Shown here piece by piece: positions 18,818 to 28,658 of a stretch of DNA of 64,000 bases (its first letter is position 1; the number at the start of each line of letters is the position of its first letter). The notes beneath the pieces were generated by a model that did not search any database, was not told where the DNA came from, and was given only the letters and a program-made list of their open reading frames with translations. The position numbers and the translations under genes were made by a program. Origin of the DNA: an uncultured Mucilaginibacter sp. (lineage in GTDB: Bacteria > Bacteroidota > Bacteroidia > Sphingobacteriales > Sphingobacteriaceae); assembly GCA_903863845.1 (NCBI GenBank), contig CAIPDP010000200.1, positions 1-64,000 on the forward strand. Reading direction: 5' to 3'.

Positions 18818-21373
18818 TTAGTTGAACCCACCGTTCAGGCTCTGTGAAATTGAGAACGCGAACTGACCTTTGTTAGCACCTGGTATTCCGGGTATTTTAT
18901 CAAATCCATAACCGTAATCCAAACCAAGCAAGCCAAAAATAGGTAAAAATACCCGTGCTCCAAAACCAGCAGATCGCCTTACGTTAAAAGGGTTGTACTG
19001 GTCGAAACTGTTCCAAACGTTACCTCCTTCGGCAAAAGCCAATACAAATATCGTTGCCGACTGGCTGGAGATGACAGGGTGACGCAATTCAAAAGTAAAT
19101 TTATCGTAAATGGTGCTACCCGGATTGGTATTAGCATTATAGTTAGAGCCAATAGGCACAATAGAAAAGTTTTGGTAACCACGTAAACCGATGATATCAC
19201 TACCCTGCAGGTACTGATAGCTTTGCATACCATCACCACCCAATTTAAAGCGTTCAAATGGCGATGCCGGAACACTTGAATTGTATTCGCCCAGAAAGCC
19301 AAACCTGATCTGGCTCATCAATACTAACTTTCCATATATCTTTTGAAACCATTGGGCATCATACTTAACCTTATAATATTCAACAAAGTGATACACCTGC
19401 TCCTGTGTTGGAGGCAAATTGTAATTAATGTTGTTAAACAAAGAGTAAGGCGGCGTACCCTGTATTGTCAACTGGATATTTGAACCGGTAGTAGGGAATA
19501 TTGGTGCATCCAGCGAGTTACGGGTAAGCTGCTGCGTCAATTTAATATTGTACGACGTACCGTTAGTGAAGATATAGCCGGGATAGTTATCCAGATTATA
19601 ATGGTCGAAGTTTAAAGAGTAATTGAGCCTAAAGTAGTTATCGGGCCAGTTCAAAACCTTACCGAGGGTTACACCAACACCATTAATACGCAGGTTGTTA
19701 TAACGCGGGTCGGTTTTGGCATAATATTGACCGGTAGAACTTAGCTGGGTATAAGCCGATAATGCAAAATAAATAGGTTTTTTACCACCTAACCAGGGCT
19801 CAGAAAAGGTAAAGGAATAATTCTGATAGATACGACCGCTCGACTGGCCTCTAAGACTTAGCTTTTGACCATCGCCTTTGGGTAAAGGTTTGTAGTCTTT
19901 AAAATTGAAAATATTTTTTAACGAGAAATTGTTGAAGGTCAATCCAAGGGTACCAACGATCTGTCCGCCACCAAAACCACCCGATAGTTCGATCTGGTCA
20001 GAAGGTTTTTCAACTACGTTATAGATAATATCAACGGTACCATCTGCCTGGTTTACGTTTGTTGGTTTAGGTTCAGTTTTCTGCTCATCGAAATTGCCCA
20101 ACTGAGAAATTTCACGTGTGCTACGTATGAGCAGGGATTTGCTGAATTTTTGACCCGGTTTTGTGCGAATTTCCCTTCTGACAACCTTGTCATTTGTTAC
20201 GTCGTTCCCTTTAAGGATAATGCGGTTGAGGGTGTATTGAGGACCTTCGTAAACGCGGATATCAAAGTCGATCGTATCATTATAGATCTTTGTTTGAACA
20301 GGATCAGCACTGTAAGTAAGGTAGCCATTATCAAGGTAAAGTGTAGAAACATCATCGTTATTAGGTGTTGGTCCTACAAGTCTTTTATTCAATTCCTCTT
20401 CGCTAAACACATCGCCTTTCCTAACCCGAAGTAATTTGTTGAGCAGGTCTGTTGAGTATTGGGCATTACCCGACCATTTTACATTACCAAAGAAATATTT
20501 GTGCCCCTCGATCAATTTAATCTTTACGTCAACAGTATTTTCATCATGTTTGGTAACAGTATCGCTTACAATTGCAGCATCGCGGTAACCTTTGTCCTGC
20601 ATCTTTTCTATCAGATTCTCTTTGTCTTCTTCGTATTTATCACGCAGGAATTTCCTCGAGCCAAATATGTTGTACCATCGCCGCTCACGGGTCTTTTTAA
20701 GAAACTTCCGCAATTTCTTTTGCGAGAAAGCCATGTTACCCTCGAAAGTCACACTGTTGATCCTTACTTTTTCTTTTTTGTCTACCGCAACATCCAAAAT
20801 CACGCTATTGGCATCACCAGGGTCCTGCCTTTGTTTAATATTGACAGTTGTATTTAAAAATCCTTTTTCAGCGAAATGTTTTTTGATGATAGCGGTGGTC
20901 GTACTTAACAGGTTCTCGTTAACGATCTTTGAGTTTTTATCACTTAATTTCTTTTGCAGATCTTCTATTTCGCCTTTGCGGATACCGGTGATGTGCAAAC
21001 GCGACAAGCGGGGCCTTTCAACAACAACGATCTCGAGGTAGATGGTATCGAGATTAATTTTAGTCACATTCAACTGTACATCGTCAAAAAGCCCCTGGTC
21101 GAACATACGTTTTACAACTGCAGCATTTTGTTCGCCCGGCAAATTGATCTTATCCCCCTTGTTCAATTTAGATATCTGTACAAGCACATCTTTATCAAGG
21201 TTCTTAGTACCGCTTACAGTTACACCCCCAATAATATAGTCGCGTGGAGTAAGGTAACTCAAACTATCCGTTGGAATGGATTTTTGAAGCGCTGGCCTCG
21301 ATTGATTGGAGACCTGCGCCAAAGCAGCAGTACCGATAACAGAGAAAAGAAGGGCAAAAAGAAATTTATTCAT
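18818..21373 (-). CDS. bamA: outer membrane protein assembly factor BamA
   Basis: POTRA-like repeats, C-terminal barrel, RGYQNFSIVPIG; next to ompH genes. Confidence 0.94.
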   Translation of the reverse strand: MNKFLFALLFSVIGTAALAQVSNQSRPALQKSIPTDSLSYLTPRDYIIGGVTVSGTKNLDKDVLVQISKLNKGDKINLPGEQNAAVVKRMFDQGLFDDVQLNVTKINLDTIYLEIVVVERPRLSRLHITGIRKGEIEDLQKKLSDKNSKIVNENLLSTTTAIIKKHFAEKGFLNTTVNIKQRQDPGDANSVILDVAVDKKEKVRINSVTFEGNMAFSQKKLRKFLKKTRERRWYNIFGSRKFLRDKYEEDKENLIEKMQDKGYRDAAIVSDTVTKHDENTVDVKIKLIEGHKYFFGNVKWSGNAQYSTDLLNKLLRVRKGDVFSEEELNKRLVGPTPNNDDVSTLYLDNGYLTYSADPVQTKIYNDTIDFDIRVYEGPQYTLNRIILKGNDVTNDKVVRREIRTKPGQKFSKSLLIRSTREISQLGNFDEQKTEPKPTNVNQADGTVDIIYNVVEKPSDQIELSGGFGGGQIVGTLGLTFNNFSLKNIFNFKDYKPLPKGDGQKLSLRGQSSGRIYQNYSFTFSEPWLGGKKPIYFALSAYTQLSSTGQYYAKTDPRYNNLRINGVGVTLGKVLNWPDNYFRLNYSLNFDHYNLDNYPGYIFTNGTSYNIKLTQQLTRNSLDAPIFPTTGSNIQLTIQGTPPYSLFNNINYNLPPTQEQVYHFVEYYKVKYDAQWFQKIYGKLVLMSQIRFGFLGEYNSSVPASPFERFKLGGDGMQSYQYLQGSDIIGLRGYQNFSIVPIGSNYNANTNPGSTIYDKFTFELRHPVISSQSATIFVLAFAEGGNVWNSFDQYNPFNVRRSAGFGARVFLPIFGLLGLDYGYGFDKIPGIPGANKGQFAFSISQSLNGGFN

Positions 21374-21436
21374 TCGAATATTTTAGTGGGCTAAAAATAA
21401 TTTATACAGTTGTTAAAAAGTGTTAAAAGAAAAAAT

Positions 21437-22177
21437 TTAGTTAATCTGCTCGCTGATCATACCAAAACGGCGTTCGCGTTTTTGAAAATCTACTATGGCT
21501 TCAAACAGGTCCTCGCGCCTGAAATCGGGCCATAATTTAGGCGTAAAATACAACTCGGCATAAGCGATCTGCCAAAGCAGATAGTTGCTTATCCTGTATT
21601 CCCCGCTCGTTCTGATCATCAGCTCAGGATCAGGCATAGCGCTTGTGTATAAATTATTTTCAATCGTTTCTTCATTAATTTGTTCAATGCTTAATTCGCC
21701 CTTAAGTACTTTTGAAGCTATATTTTTTACGGCGCGAACAATTTCGCGGCGCGAACTATAACTAAGGGCGAGCGTTAATACCAATCCGGTATTGTTGGAA
21801 GTTCGTTCCATAGCTGATGTTAACTCACGATAACATTTTTCGGGAAGCATATTAAGCTCACCTATGGCGTTCAAACGCACATTATTTTTCATAAAGTTGT
21901 TGATCTCTTTATGAATAGTCGAGATCATCAACTCCATAATTGCCGAAACTTCAAGCCTGGGCCTGTTCCAGTTCTCGGACGAGAAAGTATAAAGGGTAAT
22001 ATACTTCACCCCGATCTCACCAGCTCCTTCTACCACATCGCGAACAGAGACCACACCATTACGGTGACCAAAAACCCTTAGTTTACCCTTGCCTTTGGCC
22101 CAGCGTCCATTTCCATCCATGATGATGGCAATATGCTCCGGTAACCTCGATAAATCGATCTGATCTTTAAATCCCAT
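21437..22177 (-). CDS. uppS: isoprenyl transferase (undecaprenyl diphosphate synthase)
   Basis: PEHIAIIMDGNGRWAKGKGKLRVFGHRNG and PDPELMIRTSGEYRISNYLLWQIAYAELYFTPKLWPDF. Confidence 0.96.
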   Translation of the reverse strand: MGFKDQIDLSRLPEHIAIIMDGNGRWAKGKGKLRVFGHRNGVVSVRDVVEGAGEIGVKYITLYTFSSENWNRPRLEVSAIMELMISTIHKEINNFMKNNVRLNAIGELNMLPEKCYRELTSAMERTSNNTGLVLTLALSYSSRREIVRAVKNIASKVLKGELSIEQINEETIENNLYTSAMPDPELMIRTSGEYRISNYLLWQIAYAELYFTPKLWPDFRREDLFEAIVDFQKRERRFGMISEQIN

Positions 22178-22425
22178 TTTGTCCGCTGCTCAAATTCGCT
22201 CACAGCTAAATAGATATATTTTAATAAAAATCTACTTGTTTGTGTTTAAATGCTCAACCATGGGAAAGGCATTTAATCCCTTTTGCCCACTTTTTTTCAG
22301 GGTACAAAGGTAAAACTTACTTTGTACTTTTTTAGTATGGTCGAAAAAAAGAAAAGTGCCGGGAATTAGAGGCAAAATTACGACAGCCGCCGCAACAGAT
22401 ACCGGCTTGTCTGTAATTCAGGTAT

Positions 22426-22944
22426 TTAATACGCGCCCTGCTGTTTGAGCATCCCGATATCTTTTGTCGAGATATCTGCAATGGCATATGATGGCACGTT
22501 AGTGATATTCAATTCGTCGATGGTATTTACCAGGTTATCATACATAGAATGTGCGCTGGGTTTAAGTATAACGATCATCGACTTCCCGGTTGCCTTTTGA
22601 ACGGCATCTGCAGTATTAATTAATGCCGCCCTTAATCCCGTTTTTGAATAGTTGACTATTTGTGGCCTTGCAAGAGGCTTATCTGCAAGTCCAAGGTACC
22701 AAAGCACCTGGTTGTTTTTACCCAGGCAGACGGTCATGGTGCGACTTGCCGGCACCGGGCCTTCGTTAGTACCGACAGGCATAGCCAGTTGCATGGCATG
22801 ATGTTGCTGCAGGGAAGTAGTCAAAATAAAAAAAGTAATTAATAAGAACGCCAGATCGACCATTGCTGTAAGGTCGATGCGCACAGGGAGCTTTTTGAGC
22901 GAGCTTCTGCCCTGATTTTTTCCGGAGGTGATCAATTCTGCCAT
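22426..22944 (-). CDS. ExbD/TolR family biopolymer transport protein
   Basis: LPVRIDLTAMVDLAFLLITFFILTTSL; start placed at internal Met (MAELITSGKNQ). Confidence 0.88.
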   Translation of the reverse strand: MAELITSGKNQGRSSLKKLPVRIDLTAMVDLAFLLITFFILTTSLQQHHAMQLAMPVGTNEGPVPASRTMTVCLGKNNQVLWYLGLADKPLARPQIVNYSKTGLRAALINTADAVQKATGKSMIVILKPSAHSMYDNLVNTIDELNITNVPSYAIADISTKDIGMLKQQGAY

Positions 22945-23218
22945 AATGTTAGGTTTTAGGTAATTTGCTTCTTTGATTGTCGTGCCCCGGGCCATCGTCG
23001 CCAGGGAGAACAACATTTGAAATGCATATAGATAATTTTAATAAATACAATATTTAAACGAATTAAATTTGTTAATTATTGCATTATGAAGAATTTTATT
23101 TTAAAATATGAATAGGCAAGCATCCCAATAACTATCGAGATTCCGAAAGATGTTTACGAAATCACCTGACTAACAAAATGCCCAATGACCTAATGGCGGC
23201 GCAGCCAAATGGCCCGAG

Positions 23219-23460
23219 GACGAAAGACAAATGACGAAAGACGAGAGACAAATGACGAAAGACAAATGACGAAAGACGAGAGACGAAAGACAAATGACGA
23301 AAGACGAAAGACGAAAGACAAATGACGAAAGACAAATGACGAAAGACGAGAGACAAATGACGAAAGACAAATGACGAAAGACGAAAGACAAATGACCTAA
23401 TGACCTAATGACCCAATGACCCAATGACTAATGACCAATGACTAATGACCAATGACTAAT
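23219..23460. repeat. heptamer/octamer array (GACGAAA / GACAAAT / GACGAGA, then GACCTAAT, GACCCAAT, GACTAAT, GACCAAT)
   Basis: 25 in-register heptamers at 23219-23393, four octamers at 23394-23425, five heptamers at 23426-23460. Confidence 0.97.
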
Positions 23461-24241
23461 AATAACACTTAGTACTAATAAAGGTAAAAGATATCCCGAG
23501 GTTGATGAACATATAGGAATCATGTGCTCTGCCGTCGCCGCGCTGGGTGCCGGGGGTGCCGATATAAACACCGGTAAGTTCGCCTGAGCGGTCAGATAAA
23601 GCCTGAGCAAGAGGACTGCTAAGTTTGTTTTTGTTGGGATATACGCCGGCAACATCATCCAGGTAGTCGGTATTTGGATTGCGGTAGCCTATGTCGGCGA
23701 TAAAGTTCCATTTGCCGGCAAAGTTATATTTGATACCCGCACCATAGGGAATAGAAAATGCAAGACTGGGATAAGGTTTCGATTCAGCCTCGGTTTTCAG
23801 GGGACGAAGATCATAATAATGCCCCTGGTATTCGGCCTGGGGATTATAGCCCAGGGCACCAAAACCAAAATAAATAAAAGGTGTGAATTTATTCTGCCCC
23901 ACTTCAGGTACATATTTAAAGAAATTAAATTCGCCTAATAAGGCACCTTCATTAAGTGTCGTTCGAAAGCTCAGGTTACGGGCTCTGAATTGCGGGTCGG
24001 AAGAGTTTTTATCAGCATAGGCTATGATGCCAAAGGTATATTTGAGTTTAAGCGACCAGTAGCCATCGAAATTTTTTGCCCCAAAAACGCCCAGAGCAGG
24101 GCCGCTAATTTGCAGTGGGTTGCCGGGATTTAAATCGCCCATATATCCCGCTGCACCAACGTTGCCCCCAATTTCCCAGGTTTGGGCCCTGAGGCTCAGC
24201 GAAAGCAAAAGAAAACATATAATTAAGACAGATCTGGGCAT
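23456..24241 (-). CDS. outer membrane beta-barrel protein (DUF6089-like)
   Basis: Signal peptide; WEIGGNVGAAGYMGDLNPGNPLQISGPALGVFGAKNFDGYWSLKLKYTFG; between nadK and the uppS-bamA cluster. Confidence 0.8.
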   Translation of the reverse strand: MPRSVLIICFLLLSLSLRAQTWEIGGNVGAAGYMGDLNPGNPLQISGPALGVFGAKNFDGYWSLKLKYTFGIIAYADKNSSDPQFRARNLSFRTTLNEGALLGEFNFFKYVPEVGQNKFTPFIYFGFGALGYNPQAEYQGHYYDLRPLKTEAESKPYPSLAFSIPYGAGIKYNFAGKWNFIADIGYRNPNTDYLDDVAGVYPNKNKLSSPLAQALSDRSGELTGVYIGTPGTQRGDGRAHDSYMFINLGISFTFISTKCYY

Positions 24242-24250
24242 TCACTCAAA

Positions 24251-25132
24251 TTAGTAGTTACGGGCATCCAGGCCCCATAACAGTTTATTTCTTAACGTGG
24301 ATAGGTAACTTTCATTATTCAGCCGGATGAGGTTTAACTTGAAATCAGCTTTACGGATATTGAATTTCATCGTCTTTTCTAAAACCGCCGTCCTTGAATC
24401 ACAGGAAACCAGGTAATTAGCACTTCGAACTTCCACTTCAAATGACAGTTTACTACTATCGGGTAATACGATAGGACGCACATTCAGGTTATGAGGCGAA
24501 ATCGGTGTTATCGCGATACTATTCGAAGCCGGGAAAATGATCGGGCCACCGCAACTGAGCGAATAAGCTGTCGACCCGGTTGAGGTCGACACGATGATGC
24601 CATCGCCCCAGTAAGAATTCAGAAACTCGTCATTTAAAAAGGCATGAACAGTGATCATGGCTGCATCATCCCGTTTGTGGAACGTAATATCGTTGATCGC
24701 AAAATTATCTTTCCCGAATATTTGTTGTTCGCAGTCTATCTGCAGCAATTCGCGACCATCAATAGTATAGTTTTTATTCATCACCGCGTAGATAGCCGCA
24801 GGAATATCGTTTTTATTGACGCTTGCCAGGAAACCCAGCCTGCCAAAGTTAATGCCGATAACCGGTATACCTGAATCTGATATCAATGCGACCATGTCTA
24901 ACAAAGTGCCATCACCGCCAAGCGTAAAGAACACATCGATCGACTGGCGAATGAAATGATCACCTGGGAGTAATTCGTACTTTACATTTGTAATTTTCCC
25001 ATCCAGGTAATCAAAAAGCTGTCGGTGTACAAAAATTTCGGCGTGGTGCTGGGCCAGGTTTTCAAAAACCTGCTGCACAAAAGGAATTACAGCCGAATCA
25101 TTAAATGGCCTGCCATAGATTGCTACTCTCAT
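24251..25132 (-). CDS. nadK: NAD kinase
   Basis: FFTLGGDGTLLDMV, GINFGRLGFLA, STSTGSTAYSLSCGGPI. Confidence 0.96.
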   Translation of the reverse strand: MRVAIYGRPFNDSAVIPFVQQVFENLAQHHAEIFVHRQLFDYLDGKITNVKYELLPGDHFIRQSIDVFFTLGGDGTLLDMVALISDSGIPVIGINFGRLGFLASVNKNDIPAAIYAVMNKNYTIDGRELLQIDCEQQIFGKDNFAINDITFHKRDDAAMITVHAFLNDEFLNSYWGDGIIVSTSTGSTAYSLSCGGPIIFPASNSIAITPISPHNLNVRPIVLPDSSKLSFEVEVRSANYLVSCDSRTAVLEKTMKFNIRKADFKLNLIRLNNESYLSTLRNKLLWGLDARNY

Positions 25133-25234
25133 GCTTTGAAGTTCATGGTTGATAGTTCATAGTTCATAGCCAATACAGATGATTTGTTTATGATGCAAAA
25201 GTAAGGATTCTATGAACCAAAGGCTATGTGCGGA

Positions 25235-25897
25235 TTATAAATTAAGATAATTCATTAACGAGTCATAGCGATCTTTCGAGCCATCGTTTTCATCAACATG
25301 GTTGAAAGTGGCCTTCACATCATATTCATATCGGATAAAAGTGGCTATGATCGCTGAAATATCAACTTTGTTCACTTTCAATGTAACCTCTATTTTAGTT
25401 GAATCGGGGAAGGTGCGAACATAGGAGCTTAGAATTTGCGCATTATCCGATTCAACAATTTGCGCCATATGTGCCAGCGAATTGTTTTTATTACCGATCT
25501 CGAGCACGATAATACCACCCGGTTCCGAAACTGATGTCAGTTTAGCGAAATAGGCATTCATGGTATTAATGGAAATCACACCCAGGTAAGTGCTTTTTGC
25601 ATCAAGCACCGGTACGATCGACAATTGCTGTTCATAAAACAACCTGATCACATCATAAATATGTTGTTCTTCGTGAACGTATGGATTTACCAGTGATAAT
25701 TTCAGTGTTTCGATGGCTGCATGGTAGTCGGTTGCTTCAACCAGATCATTTTCAGATATCAGTCCAAGAAACTGATCCTCGCCCACAATTGGCAGGTGCC
25801 TCACTTTAAACTCCGCCATTCTGTCGAACACTTTCTGAATCGGGTCAGTAGGGTGCACCGGTAGAATGATGTTAGTTATCAGCTCAATTGCCAGCAT
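25235..25897 (-). CDS. CBS-domain protein
   Basis: Two CBS-like repeats: RHLPIVGEDQFLGLISENDLV and LSIVPVLDAKSTYLGVISI. Confidence 0.88.
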   Translation of the reverse strand: MLAIELITNIILPVHPTDPIQKVFDRMAEFKVRHLPIVGEDQFLGLISENDLVEATDYHAAIETLKLSLVNPYVHEEQHIYDVIRLFYEQQLSIVPVLDAKSTYLGVISINTMNAYFAKLTSVSEPGGIIVLEIGNKNNSLAHMAQIVESDNAQILSSYVRTFPDSTKIEVTLKVNKVDISAIIATFIRYEYDVKATFNHVDENDGSKDRYDSLMNYLNL

Positions 25898-25898
25898 A

Positions 25899-26690
25899 TT
25901 AAACTTTTATTTTATCGCGTTCTAAAAAAGCCCTTAATAATTTATTAAACTCATCGGGTTGCTCCATCATGGCTGCATGACCGCATTGATCGATCCAGTG
26001 CAATTCTGAATTGGGCAACAGGTTGTTAAACTCTATTGCAACCGCCGGCGGTGTTATCCTGTCATTTCGTCCCCATATCAACAAAACCGGGATATGGATC
26101 TTATGCAGTTCCTTACCCATATTATGCCGTATGGCCGATTTTGCCATAGCTAATATTCTTATTACGCGATTACGGTCATTAATGGTTTGAAAAACATCAT
26201 CAATTAATTCTTTTGTTGCTGTTTTTGGATCGTAAAAGGTATACTCTACTTTCTCTTTAACAAAATCATAGCTTTCGCGACGTGGAAACGAGCCGCCAAA
26301 TGCGTTTTCATATAACCCCGAACTGCCCGTTAATACCAAAGCCTTTACCGGATGAGGATGGTTGATGCAATAGATAAGACCCACATGCCCGCCAAGCGAA
26401 TTGCCAAGCAGTGTAAAGTCTTTCAGATCCATATAGGTCACAAAACGATGGACATGTTTAGCCAGCGTTTTTACACCAGTAGTAAGCAGGGGTAGATCAT
26501 AAATAGGCAACATGGGAATAATGATGCGGTAATCGTCCTTAAACTCATTGATCACCCTTTCCCAGTTGCTTAATGCCCCCATTAAACCGTGCAAAAGCAA
26601 CAATACTTCTCCTTCGCCCTCATCGATATAACTAAAACCGTTTTCCTCTTTAAGCACGAAATCCATAAATACCTTTGTAATTGCTAGCAT
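25899..26690 (-). CDS. alpha/beta hydrolase
   Basis: LLLHGLMGALSNW, LLGNSLGGHVGL nucleophile elbow, C-terminal CGHAAMMEQPDEFN. Confidence 0.92.
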   Translation of the reverse strand: MLAITKVFMDFVLKEENGFSYIDEGEGEVLLLLHGLMGALSNWERVINEFKDDYRIIIPMLPIYDLPLLTTGVKTLAKHVHRFVTYMDLKDFTLLGNSLGGHVGLIYCINHPHPVKALVLTGSSGLYENAFGGSFPRRESYDFVKEKVEYTFYDPKTATKELIDDVFQTINDRNRVIRILAMAKSAIRHNMGKELHKIHIPVLLIWGRNDRITPPAVAIEFNNLLPNSELHWIDQCGHAAMMEQPDEFNKLLRAFLERDKIKV

Positions 26691-26795
26691 TCAACTTGTT
26701 CATACCAAAGTTTGATCTGGTATAAAAATTATTTTTATCGCCATAAAAATAGTCTATTGCAAATTACTTGCAAGCAATATTGCGATTTATTTTGT

Positions 26796-27245
26796 TCAAT
26801 TTAATAATTCCTTAACCAGTTCAGATATCGTTCTGCCGTCGGCCTTGCCGGCTAATTCTTTATTGGCGGCACCCATCACTTTTCCTATATCCTTTATGGA
26901 TGTTGCACCAACTCGGACTATCAATGCTTTTAAAAAAGCTTCTATTTCCGGGCGGTCCATTTGTTTGGGCAAATAGGCTTCTATTACTTCTATTTCTTCA
27001 GCCTCGATCTTATAAAGATCATCGCGTTTTTGACTGATATAGATTTCTGCTGATTCTTTACGTTGCTTGATCAACCTTTGCAACACTTTGATCTCAGTTT
27101 CCGGAGAAATATCTTCTGATGCCCCCTTTTCGGTACGCGCCAGTAATAATGCTGATTTGATGGCACGTAGCCCCCTGAGCCTGGCTTCCTGCTTTCCCAG
27201 CATAGCCTGCTTGATATCCTGGTCTATTTGATTGGTGAGTGACAT
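26796..27245 (-). CDS. GatB/YqeY-domain protein
   Basis: MSLTNQIDQDIKQAMLGKQEARLRGLRAIKSAL, VGATSIKDIGKVMGAANKELAGKADGRTISELVKELL; start moved to internal Met. Confidence 0.92.
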   Translation of the reverse strand: MSLTNQIDQDIKQAMLGKQEARLRGLRAIKSALLLARTEKGASEDISPETEIKVLQRLIKQRKESAEIYISQKRDDLYKIEAEEIEVIEAYLPKQMDRPEIEAFLKALIVRVGATSIKDIGKVMGAANKELAGKADGRTISELVKELLN

Positions 27246-27404
27246 GTTGATAATTGGTGAATGAGTGAATGTTTTATTTCCGGATCCCGGATGCACTTTT
27301 TCGTATAGGTATGATAAGTTGATCAGACAGTTAAATCATTTTTCAAAACTAAGACTATTTTAACTAAAACAAAACAGCGTACACCTGAATTTGCCTCCCT
27401 CCGG

Positions 27405-27421
27405 TCCCGATAGCTATCGGG
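27405..27421. repeat. dispersed palindrome copy TCCCGATAGCTATCGGG
   Basis: Same core as at 33513, 34643 and 44505. Confidence 0.85.
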
Positions 27422-27428
27422 CTTCGGA

Positions 27429-28187
27429 CTACTTCCTAAAAATATTGGTAGCGCTGGCCTGGGCAGCAGGCATAACTATTAATTCGTTAATATTTACATG
27501 GGCCGGGCGCGATACGGCGAACCAGATGGTTTCGGCAATATCAACCGCAATAAGGGGTTCAAAACCGTCGTACACTTTTTTAGCGCGGGTTTCGTCGCCT
27601 TTAAATCTTACAATTGAGAATTCTGTTTCAACAGCACCGGGATGTACAGCGGTTACCCTGATTCCGTATGGCAACAGATCGGCGCGCATTCCTTTGCTCA
27701 ATGCATCGACTGCGTATTTGCTGGCGCAATAAACATTGCCATTGGGGTATACTTCCTTGCCGGCGATAGACCCAAGGTTGATGATATGTCCAAAGCCATT
27801 GCCGATCATCCAGTTGGATACCGCTTTGGTCACATACAACAAGCCTTTGATATTGGTATCGATCATGGTTTCCCAATCGTCGATATTGCCATTCTGAATG
27901 GGATCCAGCCCCTGGCTAAGTCCTGCATTGTTAACCAATACATTGATTTTTTTCCATTCGTCGGGCAGTTCTTCGAGGTTTTTGAACACTCTTTCACGAT
28001 CACGCACGTCAAACTCAAGGACTTTTACGGCCACATTATATTCCGAAACCAACTGGCTGGCAATTTTTTGAAGGCGATCTGCACGGCGACCGGTCAATAC
28101 GAGATCATACCGTTCGCGGGCAAAAACATGTGCACAGGCCTCGCCTATTCCGGCGGTTGCGCCTGTTATAAGAGCTATTTTCGACAT
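27429..28187 (-). CDS. SDR family NAD(P)-dependent oxidoreductase
   Basis: ALITGATAGIGEACA, NNAGLS, YCASKYAVDALSKGM. Confidence 0.95.
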   Translation of the reverse strand: MSKIALITGATAGIGEACAHVFARERYDLVLTGRRADRLQKIASQLVSEYNVAVKVLEFDVRDRERVFKNLEELPDEWKKINVLVNNAGLSQGLDPIQNGNIDDWETMIDTNIKGLLYVTKAVSNWMIGNGFGHIINLGSIAGKEVYPNGNVYCASKYAVDALSKGMRADLLPYGIRVTAVHPGAVETEFSIVRFKGDETRAKKVYDGFEPLIAVDIAETIWFAVSRPAHVNINELIVMPAAQASATNIFRK

Positions 28188-28269
28188 AGGTAGTTTAAAA
28201 GTGCGAATTTATGAAATTTTTGTCCGATTCGAAGTGGGAAGTAGTCCGAAAGTCCGCATAAGTCCGAAA

Positions 28270-28510
28270 GTCCGAAAGATGGATTATCAAATTAAACCAA
28301 AAGCCCTCTCCTCGGAGAGTGCTTGGGGTGAGGCGACGAAAGCAAGTCCGAAAGTTGGATTATCAAATGAAACGAAACCAAAAAGCCCCTCTCCCCCGGA
28401 GAGGGGTTGGGGTGAGGCGACGAAAGCAAGTCCGAAAGATGTATTATCAATCGAAACGAAACAAAAAGCCCCTCTCCCCGGGAGAGAGCTTGGGGTGAGG
28501 CGACGAAAGC
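28270..28510. repeat. second locus of the 84-bp hairpin repeat family, 3 units (about 76/84/80 bp)
   Basis: Unit starts GTCCGAAAG at 28270, 28346 and 28430; each holds CCTCTCC..GGAGAG..TTGGGGTGAGGCGACGAAAGC; reverse orientation relative to 14781-14990. Confidence 0.93.
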
Positions 28511-28658
28511 AAGCAAGGAAATAAATTGCTACTCAATTGACGAAGGCTATTTCAAAATTAAAATCCCAGATTTAATTTTCATCCTCCAAAGTTTCAAACA
28601 TCAGCAAATGCAACTTTCGGAATTTCGGACTTCTACGGACTCCTCCGGACTTAAAAAC

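Noticed and set aside
20150-21394. Plus-strand ORFs opposite bamA
   Set aside because: Antisense to BamA POTRA region; no recognisable motif.
22302-22322. Inverted repeat GTACAAAGGTAAAACTTACTTTGTAC upstream of uppS
   Set aside because: Imperfect by one base and contains an ordinary TACCTTTG promoter-like box; not distinctive enough to report as a regulatory site.
23162-23424. ORFs 23162..23356 and 23170..23424 (LSFVICLSSFVFRHLS repeats)
   Set aside because: They are translations of the 7-nt array, open in more than one frame because the words lack stop codons.
23219-23460. CRISPR array
   Set aside because: Contiguous heptamers with no spacers and no cas genes nearby.
27642-28193. 183-aa plus-strand ORF opposite the SDR gene
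   Set aside because: Antisense to a canonical SDR; composition follows the complement.
28201-28524. ORFs 28201..28524 and 28292..28516
   Set aside because: Same 84-bp repeat family at the second locus; no independent protein signature.
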